The notes under the pieces: model-generated
The model's input: only the letters and a program-made list of their open reading frames with translations
What the model was told of the DNA's origin: nothing
The model's database searches: none
From: Rhizobiaceae bacterium CPCC 101076
GTDB lineage: Bacteria; Pseudomonadota; Alphaproteobacteria; Rhizobiales; Methylopilaceae
Direction: 5' to 3'
Assembly: GCA_003347645.1 (NCBI GenBank)
Contig: QDFX01000009.1
Location: 104,501 to 168,500 of the forward strand
DNA: 64,000 nt
Translations under genes and position numbers: made by a program
Part shown: positions 41,522 to 52,155 of the stretch, piece by piece
Layout: each line of letters opens with the position of its first letter
How positions within the stretch are numbered: the first letter of the stretch is position 1

Positions 41522-44500
41522 ATGGTGAAGAAGCTTCTGGACGAGAGCACGCTGCCGTGGGGGCCGTTGGCCGCCGCCGCGCGCGACCCCGGAATGCCGC
41601 AGCGCGAAGGCCTCTACGATCCGAAGAACGAGCACGATTCGTGCGGCGTCGGCTTCATCGCGCATATGAAGAACGTGCCCTCGCACGACATCGTCGAGAA
41701 GGGCCTGGCGATTCTCGCCAATCTCGAGCATCGCGGCGCGGTGGGCGCCGACGAGCGCGCCGGCGACGGCGTGGGCGTTCTGGTCCAGATTCCGCACAAG
41801 TTCCTGAAGGCGCGCTGCGCCGAGCTCGGCTTCGACCTGCCCGAGCCGCAGCAATATGCCGTCGGCCATGTGTTCATGCCGCGCGACGCCGAAGGCCAGC
41901 GAATCATCCGTGAAACATTCGCCCGCGTCTTCGTCGAGGAGGGCCTGAGCGTCCTTGGCTGGCGCGACGTGCCGACCGACAACTCGACCCTCGGCTATTC
42001 GGTGCTGCCGACCGAGCCGCACCACGCGCAGGTCTTCATCGGCCGTCCGGAAGGCTTCGCCACCGACGACGACTACGAGCGGCGGCTCTATGTCGCCCGC
42101 AAGCGCGTCTCGAACACGATCTTCGGCGAAAACGACCCGCGCACGAAGGGCTATTACATCCCGTCGCTGTCGTGCCGGACGCTCGTCTACAAGGGCATGT
42201 TCCTGTCGGACCAGATCGGCGTCTATTACCCCGACCTCCGGCACCCGGAGTTCGAGTCGGCGCTGGCGCTCGTCCATCAGCGGTTCTCGACCAACACCTT
42301 CCCGAGCTGGCAGCTGTCGCACCCCTACCGGATGGTCGCGCACAACGGCGAAATCAACACGCTGCGCGGCAACGTCAACTGGATGGCGGCGCGTCAGGCG
42401 TCGGTCTCCTCGCCGCTGTTCGGCGAGGACATCGAGAAGCTGTGGCCGATCTCCTACGAGGGGCAGTCGGACACCGCCTGCTTCGACAACGCGCTCGAAT
42501 TCCTGGTCCAGGGCGGCTACTCGCTCGCGCATGCCGCGATGATGCTGATCCCGGAAGCCTGGGCCGGCGACCCCCTGATGGAGGAGCAGCGCCGCAACTT
42601 CTACGAATATCACGCGGCGCTGATGGAGCCGTGGGACGGCCCGGCGGCGATGGCGTTCACCGACGGCCGCCAGATCGGCGCGACGCTCGACCGTAACGGC
42701 CTGCGCCCGGCGCGCTATTTCGTGACCACCGACGACATCGTCGTGATGGCCTCCGAAATGGGCACGCTGACGGTGCCGGAAGAGAAGATCGTCACCAAGT
42801 GGCGCCTGCAGCCCGGCAAGATGCTGCTGATCGACCTGCACGAAGGCCGCATCATCTCCGACGACGAGGTGAAGGCGCAGCTTGCCGCCGCGCATCCCTA
42901 CAAGGACTGGCTGGCGAAGACGCAGATCCAGCTGGAGAGCCTCGACAAGGTGTCGTCGGCGCCGGACTGGCAGAGCGACGTGCCGCTGCTCGATCGCCAG
43001 CAGGCGTTCGGCTACACCCAGGAAGACCTGTCGCTGCTGATGGCGCCGATGGCCGTGACGGGCCAGGAAGCGGTCGGCTCGATGGGCACCGACACGCCGA
43101 TCTCGCCGCTCTCGCTGAAGCCGAAGCCGCTCTACACCTATTTCAAGCAGCTGTTCGCGCAGGTCACCAACCCACCGATCGACCCGATCCGCGAGGAACT
43201 GGTGATGTCGCTGGTGTCCTTCATCGGACCTCGGCCGAACATCCTCGACCATGAGGGAACGGCGGAGAAGAAGCGCCTCGAAGTCCACCAGCCGATCCTG
43301 ACCAATGCGGATCTGGAGAAGATCCGCCACATCGAGGACCAGGAGCCGGACTTCTCGGCCGTGACGCTCGACATCTGCTGGCCCGCCTCCGAGGGCGCCG
43401 CCGGGATGGAGAAGGCGGTCGAGGCGCTGTGCCGCGAGGCAGAAAAGGCCGTCGACGAGGGCCGCAACATCATCATCCTGTCGGACCGCAAGGTCTCGAA
43501 GGACTGCATCGCGATCCCGGCGCTGCTCGCGACCGCGGCCGTTCACCATTACCTGATCCGCAAGGGTCTCCGGACCTCGGTCGGCCTCGTCGTCGAGACC
43601 GGCGAAGCGCGCGAAGTGCACCACTTCGCCTGCCTCGCAGGCTATGGCGCGGAAGCGATCAACCCGTATCTCGCCTTCGAGACCATGCTGGAGATGCACC
43701 GCGCGGGCGAATATCCGCCGGAGGTCTCCGAGTACGAGGCGGTGTCACGCTTCATCAAGTCGATCGGCAAGGGCCTGCTCAAGGTCGCGTCGAAGATGGG
43801 CATCTCGACCTACCAGTCCTATTGCGGCGCGCAGATCTTCGACGCGGTCGGCCTGCAGTCCGACTTCGTGGAGAAGTATTTCCGCGGCACCTCGGCCCCG
43901 ATCGGCGGCATCGGCATCAACGAGGTCGCCGAGGAGACGGTGAAGCGCCACGAACAGGCGTTCGGCCCGATCCAGATCTATCGCCACGCGCTCGATGTCG
44001 GCGGCGAATATGCATTGCGCATGCGCGGCGAGGACCATGCCTGGACCGCGGACACGGTGCGCGACCTGCAGCATGCCGTGCGTGGCAACAGCGAGGAGCG
44101 CTACCGGGCGTTCGCCAGGCAGATCAACGAATGCGTCGATCGTCCGCTGACGATCCGCTCGCTGTTCGACTTCAAGACCGCCGAGAGCGACGGCCGCGCG
44201 CCGGTTCCGCTGGAGGAGGTCGAGGACGCGGCATCGATCGTGCGGCGCTTCGCGACCGGTGCGATGTCCTACGGCTCGATCAGCCGCGAGGCGCACACCA
44301 CGCTCGCGATCGCCATGAACCGGATCGGCGGCAAGTCGAACACCGGCGAGGGCGGCGAGGAAAGTGATCGCTTCAAGCCGCTGCCGAACGGCGACACGAT
44401 GCGCTCGGCGATCAAGCAGGTGGCCTCGGGACGCTTCGGCGTGACGGCGGAATACCTCGTCAACGCCGACATGATCCAGATCAAGATGGCGCAGGGCGCG

Positions 44501-46219
44501 AAGCCCGGTGAAGGCGGCCAGCTGCCCGGCCACAAGGTCGACGCGGTGATCGCCAAGGTCCGGCATTCGACGCAGGGCGTCGGCCTGATCTCGCCGCCGC
44601 CGCACCACGACATCTATTCGATCGAGGACCTGGCGCAGCTCATCTACGACCTGAAGAACGTCAACCCGCAGGCTGACGTCTCGGTGAAGCTCGTCTCCGA
44701 GGTCGGCGTCGGCACGGTCGCGGCGGGCGTCGCCAAGGCGCGCGCCGACCATGTGACGATCTCAGGCTTCGAGGGCGGCACCGGCGCGAGCCCGCTGACC
44801 TCGATCAAGCATGCCGGTTCTCCGTGGGAGATCGGCCTCGCCGAGACGCACCAGACTTTGGTGAAGAACCAGCTTCGCGGCCGCATCGCGGTGCAGGTCG
44901 ACGGTGGTCTGCGCACCGGACGCGACGTCGTGATCGGCGCCATGCTCGGCGCCGACGAATTCGGCTTCGCGACCGCGCCGCTGATCGCGGCCGGCTGCAT
45001 CATGATGCGCAAGTGCCATCTCAACACCTGCCCGGTCGGCGTCGCGACGCAGGACCCGGTGCTGAGGAAGCGCTTCGTCGGCCAGCCCGAGCACGTGATC
45101 AACTACTTCTTCTTCGTCGCCGAGGAAGTGCGGGAGATCATGGCCTCGCTCGGCTACCGGAACTTCGACGAGATGATCGGCCAGATGCAGATGCTGGACC
45201 GCACCCGCGTCATCGAGCACTGGAAGGCGCAAGGCCTCGACTTCTCGCGCATGTTCCAGAAGCCGGTCGCGGAAGAGGGCATCTCGATCCGCCACACCGA
45301 GCTGCAGAACCATCACCTCGAAACGGTGCTGGATCGCGGCCTGATTGCCGACGCGCAGCCCGCGCTGGTGAACGGCGAAAAGGTGCTGATCGAGACCTCG
45401 ATCCGCAGCCTGAACCGCTCGGCGGGAGCGATGCTCTCCGGGGAGGTGGCAAAGCGCTACGGCCACAAGGGCCTGCCGGACGACACGATCCTCGTGAAGA
45501 TGACGGGCACCGCCGGCCAGGCCTACGGCGCGTGGCTCGCGCAGGGCGTCTCGTTCGAGCTCGAAGGCGAAGCCAACGACTATGTCGGCAAGGGCCTCGC
45601 GGGCGGCCGCATCGTCGTCAAGCCGCCGGCGAATTCGGGCATCGTTCCGGAGCAGTCGATCATCGTCGGCAACACGGTGCTCTACGGCGCGATCGCGGGC
45701 GAAGTGTATTTCCGCGGCGTCGCCGGCGAGCGCTTCGCCGTCCGCAACTCCGGCGCCATCGCGGTCGTCGAGGGCACCGGCGACCATGGCTGCGAATACA
45801 TGACCGGCGGCGTGGTCGTCGTTCTCGGCAAGACGGGCCGCAACTTCGCGGCCGGCATGTCGGGCGGCGTGGCTTACGTCTGGGACGAGGACGGCACGTT
45901 CAAGGACCGCTGCAACATGTCCATGGTCGAGCTCGAGCCGGTCGCCGAGGAAGAAGAGCTGATGCAGCGCGTGCATCACCAGGGCGGCGATCTCCTGTTC
46001 AAGGGGCGTGTCGAGCTGATGAGCAACATGACGGCATTCGACGCCGAGCGGCTGATCCAACTCATCGTCAATCACGAGCGCTATACGGGCTCGGCCCGGG
46101 CACGTGCGATTCTCGACGACTGGGCGAACGCCCGCTCGAAGTTCGTGAAGGTGATGCCGGTCGAATATCGCCGCGCGCTTGCCGAAATGGCCAAGCGCGA
46201 ACTGGTCGCGGCGGAGTGA
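41522..46219 (+). CDS. gltB: glutamate synthase (NADPH) large subunit
   Basis: Transfers the amide nitrogen of glutamine to 2-oxoglutarate, giving two glutamate. The 1565-residue protein has a 40-residue propeptide before the nucleophile Cys41 ([12 protein letters not shown]) of the class II amidotransferase domain, a central domain, the FMN-binding synthase domain ([27 protein letters not shown] near 1085, [13 protein letters not shown]) and the 3Fe-4S cysteines in [13 protein letters not shown] (near 1165), then the C-terminal beta-helix with Gly-rich repeats ([15 protein letters not shown]). Length is standard for GltB. The stop overlaps the GST gene by four bases. Confidence 0.97.
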   Translation: MVKKLLDESTLPWGPLAAAARDPGMPQREGLYDPKNEHDSCGVGFIAHMKNVPSHDIVEKGLAILANLEHRGAVGADERAGDGVGVLVQIPHKFLKARCAELGFDLPEPQQYAVGHVFMPRDAEGQRIIRETFARVFVEEGLSVLGWRDVPTDNSTLGYSVLPTEPHHAQVFIGRPEGFATDDDYERRLYVARKRVSNTIFGENDPRTKGYYIPSLSCRTLVYKGMFLSDQIGVYYPDLRHPEFESALALVHQRFSTNTFPSWQLSHPYRMVAHNGEINTLRGNVNWMAARQASVSSPLFGEDIEKLWPISYEGQSDTACFDNALEFLVQGGYSLAHAAMMLIPEAWAGDPLMEEQRRNFYEYHAALMEPWDGPAAMAFTDGRQIGATLDRNGLRPARYFVTTDDIVVMASEMGTLTVPEEKIVTKWRLQPGKMLLIDLHEGRIISDDEVKAQLAAAHPYKDWLAKTQIQLESLDKVSSAPDWQSDVPLLDRQQAFGYTQEDLSLLMAPMAVTGQEAVGSMGTDTPISPLSLKPKPLYTYFKQLFAQVTNPPIDPIREELVMSLVSFIGPRPNILDHEGTAEKKRLEVHQPILTNADLEKIRHIEDQEPDFSAVTLDICWPASEGAAGMEKAVEALCREAEKAVDEGRNIIILSDRKVSKDCIAIPALLATAAVHHYLIRKGLRTSVGLVVETGEAREVHHFACLAGYGAEAINPYLAFETMLEMHRAGEYPPEVSEYEAVSRFIKSIGKGLLKVASKMGISTYQSYCGAQIFDAVGLQSDFVEKYFRGTSAPIGGIGINEVAEETVKRHEQAFGPIQIYRHALDVGGEYALRMRGEDHAWTADTVRDLQHAVRGNSEERYRAFARQINECVDRPLTIRSLFDFKTAESDGRAPVPLEEVEDAASIVRRFATGAMSYGSISREAHTTLAIAMNRIGGKSNTGEGGEESDRFKPLPNGDTMRSAIKQVASGRFGVTAEYLVNADMIQIKMAQGAKPGEGGQLPGHKVDAVIAKVRHSTQGVGLISPPPHHDIYSIEDLAQLIYDLKNVNPQADVSVKLVSEVGVGTVAAGVAKARADHVTISGFEGGTGASPLTSIKHAGSPWEIGLAETHQTLVKNQLRGRIAVQVDGGLRTGRDVVIGAMLGADEFGFATAPLIAAGCIMMRKCHLNTCPVGVATQDPVLRKRFVGQPEHVINYFFFVAEEVREIMASLGYRNFDEMIGQMQMLDRTRVIEHWKAQGLDFSRMFQKPVAEEGISIRHTELQNHHLETVLDRGLIADAQPALVNGEKVLIETSIRSLNRSAGAMLSGEVAKRYGHKGLPDDTILVKMTGTAGQAYGAWLAQGVSFELEGEANDYVGKGLAGGRIVVKPPANSGIVPEQSIIVGNTVLYGAIAGEVYFRGVAGERFAVRNSGAIAVVEGTGDHGCEYMTGGVVVVLGKTGRNFAAGMSGGVAYVWDEDGTFKDRCNMSMVELEPVAEEEELMQRVHHQGGDLLFKGRVELMSNMTAFDAERLIQLIVNHERYTGSARARAILDDWANARSKFVKVMPVEYRRALAEMAKRELVAAE

Positions 46220-46815
46220 AGGTTTACGGCGACACGAAATCGGGCAATTGCCTGAAGGTCCTCTACACGGCGGATTTTCTTGGCCTGACCTACGAATTCG
46301 TGCCCGTCGACATCACCAAGGGGGAAAGCCGGACGCCGGCCTTCCTCGCAAGGAGTGCAATGGGGCAGGTGCCTCTCGTCGAGTTCGACGACGGGCGCTG
46401 TCTTGCCCAGTCGAATGCGATCATCCGGTATCTGGCGCGCGGCAGCCGCCTGATCCCGGACGATCCGTTCCTCGGGGCGAAGGTCGACGAGTTGCTGTTC
46501 TGGGAGCAGTACAGCCACGAACCATACGTGGCGACGTGCCGGTTCCAGATGGTCTATCTCGGCAAGCCGAGCAGCGAACGCGAGCCGATCCGGGTCGAGA
46601 AGGGCGAGAAGGCGCTCGACTTCATGGAAACGAGGCTCGCCGGTCGTCAGTGGTTCATCGGCGACGAGCTATCGCTCGCCGATATCGCCCTCGTTGCCTA
46701 TACGAGGGTTGCCCATGAGGGCGGTTTCGATCTCGCGTCCCGTCCGGGCGTGAGAAAGTGGATTGGACGCTGCGAAGAGGCCCTGGGCCTTAAGGCAGAA
46801 GTGGAAAGCGTTTGA
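46216..46815 (+). CDS. glutathione S-transferase family protein
   Basis: A 199-residue two-domain GST. The N-terminal thioredoxin fold has [20 protein letters not shown] with the Ser/Cys near residue 8-11, [12 protein letters not shown] with the cis-Pro and [12 protein letters not shown] with the Glu-binding QSN. The C-terminal helical domain shows [20 protein letters not shown], the N-capping box motif. The GTG start overlaps the gltB stop (GTGA) and gltD starts 10 bases after its stop, so it is inside the glutamate synthase operon. Substrate unknown; possibly linked to glutathione/glutamate metabolism or simply a passenger. Confidence 0.9.
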   Translation: MKVYGDTKSGNCLKVLYTADFLGLTYEFVPVDITKGESRTPAFLARSAMGQVPLVEFDDGRCLAQSNAIIRYLARGSRLIPDDPFLGAKVDELLFWEQYSHEPYVATCRFQMVYLGKPSSEREPIRVEKGEKALDFMETRLAGRQWFIGDELSLADIALVAYTRVAHEGGFDLASRPGVRKWIGRCEEALGLKAEVESV

Positions 46816-46825
46816 GGACTGGGAC

Positions 46826-48247
46826 ATGGGCAAGGTAACGGGCTTCCTGGAGATCGAACGCCAGGACCGGAAATATGCTCCGGCGGCCGACCGCGTGCGG
46901 AACTACAAGGAATTCGTCATTCCGCTCGGCGACGAGGGGACGAAGACCCAGGCCGCGCGCTGCATGGATTGCGGCATTCCGTACTGCCACAACGGCTGCC
47001 CGGTGAATAACCAGATCCCGGACTGGAACGACCTCGTCTATCACGGCGACTGGGAAGAGGCCGCGCGCAACCTCCATTCGACCAACAATTTCCCGGAATT
47101 CACCGGCCGCATATGCCCGGCGCCCTGCCAGGAAAGCTGCACGCTGAACCTCATCGACCAGCCGGTGACGATCAAAACAATCGAGCAGGCGATCGCCGAC
47201 AAGGCGTGGGCGAACGGCTGGGTCGACATCGTCTCGCTGCGTCCGAAGACCGGCAAGACAATTGCCGTCATCGGCTCCGGTCCGGCGGGCCTCGCGGCCG
47301 CGCAGCAGCTCGCGCGCGCCGGCCATGAGGTCCACGTCTACGAGAAGAATGCGCGCGCCGGCGGCCTGCTGCGCTATGGCATCCCCGACTTCAAGCTGGA
47401 GAAGGACGTCGTCGAGCGCCGCGTGAAGCAGCTCGAGGCCGAGGGCGTGACGTTCCATTACGGCGTCAATGTCGGCAAGGACGTGTCGGCGAAGCAGCTC
47501 GCCTCCGAGCATGACGCCGTCGTGCTGTCCGGCGGCTCCGAGAAGCCGCGCGACCTGCCTGTGCCGGGCCGCGAACTCGCGGGCATCCACTATGCGATGG
47601 ATTTCCTGACCCAGAACAACCGCCGCGTCTCCGGCGAGAACACCGATGTCCAGGATCCGATCCTCGCGACCGGCAAGCATGTCGTCGTGATCGGTGGCGG
47701 CGATACCGGTTCGGACTGCATCGGCACCTCGATGCGCCACGGCGCGCTTTCGGTGACGCAGCTCGAAATCCTGCCGATGCCGCCGGTGCATCCGAACAAG
47801 CTGATGACCTGGCCGGACTGGCCGTTGCGTCTGCGCACCTCATCGTCGCACGAAGAGGGGGCCGAGCGTGACTTCGCGGTGCTGACCCAGAAGTTCTCGG
47901 GCGAGAACGGCCGGGTCGAGAAGCTCCATTGCGTGAAGGTCGATGCCCGGTTCCAGCCGATCCCCGGCACGGAGTTCGAGATCAATGCAGACCTCGTGTT
48001 CCTGGCGATGGGCTTCGTCCATCCGGTGCACGAAGGCATGATCGAGGAACTCGGCGTCTCGACCGATGCGCGCGGCAACGTCATAGCCTCGACGCTGAAC
48101 TACGAGACCTCCGTGCCGAACATCTTCGCCGCCGGCGACATGCGCCGCGGCCAGTCGCTGGTCGTCTGGGCAATCCGCGAGGGCCGTCAGGCCGCGCATG
48201 CGGTCGATGCCTTCCTGATGGGGTCGAGCGTCCTGCCTCGGGTCTGA
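46826..48247 (+). CDS. gltD: glutamate synthase (NADPH) small subunit
   Basis: Supplies electrons from NADPH via FAD and 4Fe-4S clusters to GltB. The 473-residue protein has N-terminal Fe-S cysteines ([20 protein letters not shown] and [13 protein letters not shown]), an FAD motif [19 protein letters not shown] near 148 and an NADPH motif [20 protein letters not shown] near 290, ending with [23 protein letters not shown] at 46826 follows GAGGA. A longer frame upstream overlaps the GST gene and is not conserved. Confidence 0.96.
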   Translation: MGKVTGFLEIERQDRKYAPAADRVRNYKEFVIPLGDEGTKTQAARCMDCGIPYCHNGCPVNNQIPDWNDLVYHGDWEEAARNLHSTNNFPEFTGRICPAPCQESCTLNLIDQPVTIKTIEQAIADKAWANGWVDIVSLRPKTGKTIAVIGSGPAGLAAAQQLARAGHEVHVYEKNARAGGLLRYGIPDFKLEKDVVERRVKQLEAEGVTFHYGVNVGKDVSAKQLASEHDAVVLSGGSEKPRDLPVPGRELAGIHYAMDFLTQNNRRVSGENTDVQDPILATGKHVVVIGGGDTGSDCIGTSMRHGALSVTQLEILPMPPVHPNKLMTWPDWPLRLRTSSSHEEGAERDFAVLTQKFSGENGRVEKLHCVKVDARFQPIPGTEFEINADLVFLAMGFVHPVHEGMIEELGVSTDARGNVIASTLNYETSVPNIFAAGDMRRGQSLVVWAIREGRQAAHAVDAFLMGSSVLPRV

Positions 48248-48254
48248 GGATCCT

Positions 48255-48387
48255 CCCTCTCCTGCGAAGCGGGAGAGGGTCGAGTCGCGTCACGCGACCG
48301 GGGTGAGGGCAAGCACGATGCTCATTGCTGCAATCATGCCCTCACCCGCTCGCTCCGCGAGTCGACCTCTCCCGTGAACGGGAGAGG
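48255..48387. repeat. palindromic intergenic repeat, copy 3
   Basis: Outer arms CCCTCTCC...GGGAGAGGG and CCTCTCCCG...CGGGAGAGG, inner GGGTGAGGGCA / TGCCCTCACCC inverted pair, and GCGTCACGCGACC. It lies between convergent gltD and the SGNH-protein gene and may act as a two-way terminator. Confidence 0.85.
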
Positions 48388-48413
48388 TAAGGCCGCTGGC
48401 CTGCCCGGTCGCA

Positions 48414-49718
48414 CTAGTTCGCGACCGGTGTCACCGTCGCCTCTGGAGCAGTCGCGTCGGTCCAGCTGAAATCGTCGCCGCGTCCGGGCTTCGGCGGCAC
48501 GACCTCGCCGTCCCTCATCGCCTTCTGCGCCATCTCGACATCCGGCAGGCTTTGGGCCGGAGCGGCGGGCGCGGGCGGAACAAGGATCGCGCCCGGCGTG
48601 CGAGGCGCTTCCCCGAGCAGGAGGATGCGGCTCGATCCGGGGGTGAGGGGCGCGGAGATTTCCTTGGCGATCTCCGCGTCGGTGTTGGCATCGTCCTTGG
48701 TCGTCAGATAGCCGCGCAGTTCGAGTTCCACATAGTGGGCGAGCTTTGCCGAGCCGGCCCTTGTGAAGTGGACGCCGTCGGCCATGCGCAGGCGCACCGT
48801 GCGGCCTTCGAGGTTCGGACCCTGGGTCATGAACTGCTCGTCGTCGTCGACGAAGCCTTCCCAGACATCGATGAAGATGCCGCCGAGCGATTGCAGGCGC
48901 TGCTGCACGAGCTCGTTGGCGAAGGCGTAGTCGGTCGAGGTCTTCTGGTCGGCGACCGGAGGCAGGGCGACCCAGAGGAGCGGGATGTTGCGCTGGCGGA
49001 AGGACAGGATGACGTCGTCGACCTTGGCGGCGTAGAGGTCCATCCACGATGCGCCCCCGGATGTGGGGGCGTCGGCCGGCGCGTCGGCATTAGGCTTCTT
49101 CGGCGGGTCGTCGTACGGGCCCATCATGATGACGGCGGCCGTGACCGGCTTCTCGCGCAGGAAGATCTCGTCGATGACGTCGCGCCAGGGCTTGTCGGTC
49201 TCCTTCAGGAAACCGATGCCGGGGCGGATTTCGCGGACGAGGCCGACCTCCGGCCGCTCGCTGAGCGCCTCGACGAGGCCGTTGGCCAGGTTTTCCGCGA
49301 GCGAGTCGCCGATGACCGCGACGAATGTGGTCTGCTGGACGGCGGGCTTCTTCGGCGCCGCCGGGCGCGGCGCGGCGGGGGCGCTGTCGGCGTTGTATTG
49401 CTGCTGGGGGACCTGCTGCTGGCCGCCGGACGGCCAGCGCGGCGCGGGCAGGCCGAGGCGCGGAAACAGGCGTTGGAAGAAGCCGACACGCGGACGCGCC
49501 TCCTGCTGCTGCGGCACATACTGGCGGCTCGGATTGACGTATTGCCGCTCCGACGGCGGGATATAGCCCGGCGGATAGGTCCTCTGACGCGGGGGCCTCT
49601 GGGGCTGATAGCGCGGCGGAGCCTCGTAGCGCGGCTCAAAGAATTGGGCATGGGCCGGCGCGCCAGCGTAGAGCGCGGCGAAAACCAGACCTGCGAGAAA
49701 GAGCCGCAACGAACGCAT
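48414..49718 (-). CDS. SGNH/DUF459-family exported protein
   Basis: A 434-residue exported protein. Signal peptide RLFLAGLVFAALYAGAPAHA, then a Pro/Arg/Gln-rich linker of about 130 residues (PPRYQPQRPPRQRTYPPG), then an SGNH-hydrolase-like domain with block I VAVIGDSLAENLANGLVEAL (Ser nucleophile, about 137), GIGFLKETDKPW, and block V candidate DGVHFTRAGSAKLAHYVELE (Asp and His). The family is annotated as DUF459; it may act on cell-envelope acyl or glycan esters. Last part is low-complexity, ending TVTPVAN. Confidence 0.85.
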   Translation of the reverse strand: MRSLRLFLAGLVFAALYAGAPAHAQFFEPRYEAPPRYQPQRPPRQRTYPPGYIPPSERQYVNPSRQYVPQQQEARPRVGFFQRLFPRLGLPAPRWPSGGQQQVPQQQYNADSAPAAPRPAAPKKPAVQQTTFVAVIGDSLAENLANGLVEALSERPEVGLVREIRPGIGFLKETDKPWRDVIDEIFLREKPVTAAVIMMGPYDDPPKKPNADAPADAPTSGGASWMDLYAAKVDDVILSFRQRNIPLLWVALPPVADQKTSTDYAFANELVQQRLQSLGGIFIDVWEGFVDDDEQFMTQGPNLEGRTVRLRMADGVHFTRAGSAKLAHYVELELRGYLTTKDDANTDAEIAKEISAPLTPGSSRILLLGEAPRTPGAILVPPAPAAPAQSLPDVEMAQKAMRDGEVVPPKPGRGDDFSWTDATAPEATVTPVAN

Positions 49719-49777
49719 CAGACACCCGGTGAAGGCCCAAAGCCTTCCGTGTTCAGCCCCGTGTCCTGATTAAAGCT

Positions 49778-50992
49778 TCAGTTCGGCGCGCGCAAACGCT
49801 CAAGCACCGACGGCGTGGCGTTTCCATCGGCATACATGCCGATGCGGGACTGGAACCGGCGGATCGCGTCGCGCGTCTGGGCGCCGAACTGGCCGTCGAC
49901 CTTGCCGACCGGATAACCGCGCTGGACGAGGAGACGCTGGATCTCCTCGCGCTCGGGCTGGGTCAGGAGCTGGTCCGCCGGCCATGGCGCGACGAACGGG
50001 CCGGCGCCGCGGATGCGGTCGGCGAGATGGCCCACGACGAGCGCGTAATTGTCTGAATTGTTGTAGCGCTTGATGACCCGGAAGTTCGGCAGGACGAGGA
50101 AGGCTGGGCCGGTCGGGCCGCCGGGCAGGAGCAGGCGTCCCTGGTCGGTCGGGCGTGGAAAATCCTGGTCGCCCGCGCGGCGCACGCCCATCGCCTTCCA
50201 CTGCGACAGCGGCGCGGCGCCCATGGATTTGCCGTGCTGGACGTTGAAGTTCGGCGGCAGGATGACCTCGTAGCCCCAGGTCTCACCGGGACGCCAGCCG
50301 GACTTCTTGAGATAATTCGCGGTCGAAGCCAGCGCGTCCGGGATCGTGGTCCAGATGTCGCGGCGGCCGTCGCCCGTGATGTCGACGGCGAAGGCCTTGA
50401 AACTCGACGGCATGAACTGGGTATGGCCCATCGCGCCGGCCCAGGAGCCGACCATGTGCTTGGGATCGGTATGCCCCTGCGCGAGGATGTCGAGCGCGGC
50501 CAACAGCTCCTTGCGGAAGTATTCGGCGCGATAGCCGTTATAGGCGAGGGTCGCCATGGCGCGGATGGCGTTATGGCCGCCGAGGAAGCCGCCGTAATTG
50601 GTCTCGTTGCCCCAGACCGAGAGGACGACGAAGCGGTCGACGCCGTAGGTCTGCTCGATGATTCGGAGCGCCTGATCCCATTCCTGCGCCTTCAGCCGGC
50701 CCTTCTCGATGCGCAGATCGGAGGCGCGCTTCATGATGTATTGCGCGCTGGTCGACTTGAATTCCGGCTGCTTGCGCGTCGCCTCCATGACCGTCGGGTC
50801 CGGGGTCATGCCGGAGAAAGCGGAGACAAAGATCTGGCGCGGGATGCCGCGCGCCTGCGCGTCGAGCCAGAGCCGGTCGACGAAGGCGGGGAAATTGGCC
50901 GCCGCGGCCGTAGGTAGCAGCGTTGCTGCGATCAATAGTCCGCCGGCGAGAAGGCCGGAGCGGGAGACAGCGAACCTGGCTTTGGTCGTCAT
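49778..50992 (-). CDS. lytic murein transglycosylase, MltB/GH103 type, with peptidoglycan-binding domain
   Basis: Cleaves peptidoglycan between MurNAc and GlcNAc giving anhydromuropeptides in the periplasm. The 404-residue protein has a signal peptide (GLLAGGLLIAATLLPTAAAA), the GH103 catalytic domain with the catalytic Glu in SVWGNETNYGGFLGG (about residue 131), GAMGHTQFMPSSF and DITGDGRRDIW, and a C-terminal PG_binding_1 domain (EIQRLLVQRGYPVGKVDGQF, TRDAIRRFQSRIG). ATG at 50992 is the best match to the signal peptide; the frame extends to 51028. Confidence 0.93.
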   Translation of the reverse strand: MTTKARFAVSRSGLLAGGLLIAATLLPTAAAANFPAFVDRLWLDAQARGIPRQIFVSAFSGMTPDPTVMEATRKQPEFKSTSAQYIMKRASDLRIEKGRLKAQEWDQALRIIEQTYGVDRFVVLSVWGNETNYGGFLGGHNAIRAMATLAYNGYRAEYFRKELLAALDILAQGHTDPKHMVGSWAGAMGHTQFMPSSFKAFAVDITGDGRRDIWTTIPDALASTANYLKKSGWRPGETWGYEVILPPNFNVQHGKSMGAAPLSQWKAMGVRRAGDQDFPRPTDQGRLLLPGGPTGPAFLVLPNFRVIKRYNNSDNYALVVGHLADRIRGAGPFVAPWPADQLLTQPEREEIQRLLVQRGYPVGKVDGQFGAQTRDAIRRFQSRIGMYADGNATPSVLERLRAPN

Positions 50993-51176
50993 GGTCTTAC
51001 CCGATTTGCAGGGAGACTTTAGCCTCAAGACGGCCTGAACACAGTTAGTATCCGGTAAACGACACCGTTAGTCATGTGTTTGAACCATGTTTGTCGTTCC
51101 CTGCTTCCGGTTTTTGGAAAACTTTGGCTAGATGCCGAATGGGGCTGTCTTTTTTCCTCCCACAGCGAGTGTCCTC

Positions 51177-52043
51177 ATGAAGCGTATCCGCAAAGCCGTC
51201 TTCCCGGTCGCCGGTCTCGGCACGCGATTCCTGCCGGCCACCAAGGCGGTTCCGAAGGAGATGCTGACAGTGGTCGATCGCCCTGTGATCCAGCATGTCG
51301 TGGACGAGGCGAAGGCTGCGGGAATCGAGCATTTCATCTTCGTGACCGGTCGCGGCAAGGCGGTGATCGAGGATCACTTCGACATCGGCTTCGAACTGGA
51401 AACCACGCTGGAGCGCCGGAACAAGAGCAAGGAACTGGCGGCGCTGAGGGCCGATTTGCCGGCGGCAGGCGAGACGAGCTTCACCCGCCAGCAGTCGCCG
51501 CTCGGCCTCGGCCATGCGGTCTGGTGCGCCCGCGACATCGTCGGCGACGAGCCGTTCGCGCTGGTTCTCCCCGACATGCTCCACCACGGCCCGAGCTGCC
51601 TGAAAGGCATGATCGACGTCTACAATCAGGCCGGCGGCAACGTGATCGCCGTCAACGAAGTGCCGAAAGAGCAGGTGTCGTCCTACGGCATCGTCGGCGT
51701 CGGAGAGAGCCGGGGCTCGGGCTTCAGGATCACCAGCATGGTCGAGAAGCCCAAGGTGGAGGATGCGCCGTCGAACTATTCGATCTCGGGCCGCTACATC
51801 CTGCAGCCGGAGATCTTCGATATCCTGGCCAAGCAGGAGCCGGGAGCGGGCAACGAGATCCAGCTGACCGATTCGATGCTGACACTGGCGAAGGCGCAGG
51901 ACTTCTTCGGCTATCGCTTCGACGGCAAGATCTACGACACTGGTTCGAAGATCGGCTTCCTCGCCGCGAACATCGCCTACGCGCTGGATCGCGAGGATCT
52001 CGGGCCGCAGCTCAAGGCGGAGATCAAGACGCTGTTAGGATAA
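51177..52043 (+). CDS. galU: UTP--glucose-1-phosphate uridylyltransferase
   Basis: Makes UDP-glucose for exopolysaccharide, LPS and glucans. The 288-residue length is standard. Nucleotide-binding [18 protein letters not shown] starts at residue 13, then [26 protein letters not shown] and [12 protein letters not shown]; the final part has [20 protein letters not shown] at 51177 is chosen by homologue length; the ribosome site is weak. Neighbouring genes concern the envelope. Confidence 0.96.
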   Translation: MKRIRKAVFPVAGLGTRFLPATKAVPKEMLTVVDRPVIQHVVDEAKAAGIEHFIFVTGRGKAVIEDHFDIGFELETTLERRNKSKELAALRADLPAAGETSFTRQQSPLGLGHAVWCARDIVGDEPFALVLPDMLHHGPSCLKGMIDVYNQAGGNVIAVNEVPKEQVSSYGIVGVGESRGSGFRITSMVEKPKVEDAPSNYSISGRYILQPEIFDILAKQEPGAGNEIQLTDSMLTLAKAQDFFGYRFDGKIYDTGSKIGFLAANIAYALDREDLGPQLKAEIKTLLG

Positions 52044-52050
52044 CTGATGG

Positions 52051-52152
52051 CCCTCTCCCGAGGGGAGAGGTGGAGGGTACGCCCTCTCGACAGATATTAC
52101 CCCTCTCCCGGTCGCGGTTTCCGCCGCGACTCGACCTCTCCCTCAGGAGAGG
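52051..52152. repeat. palindromic intergenic repeat, copy 4
   Basis: CCCTCTCCCGAGGGGAGAGG is a near-perfect hairpin, followed by CCCCTCTCCCGG, a GTCGCGG-TTT-CCGCCGCGAC hairpin and CTCTCCCTCAGGAGAGG. It fills the gap between convergent galU and the beta-barrel gene. Confidence 0.85.
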
Positions 52153-52155
52153 CGG

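Noticed and set aside
41390-43699. Very long open frame (769 codons) on the minus strand opposite gltB
   Set aside because: It is antisense to an unmistakable glutamate synthase gene. Its translation is Arg/Asp/His/Val-rich without domain features, as expected from the GC-rich codon pattern of gltB read backwards.
44762-46075. Long minus-strand frame opposite the end of gltB
   Set aside because: Same reason: composition of a shadow frame, no ribosome site, no recognisable motif.
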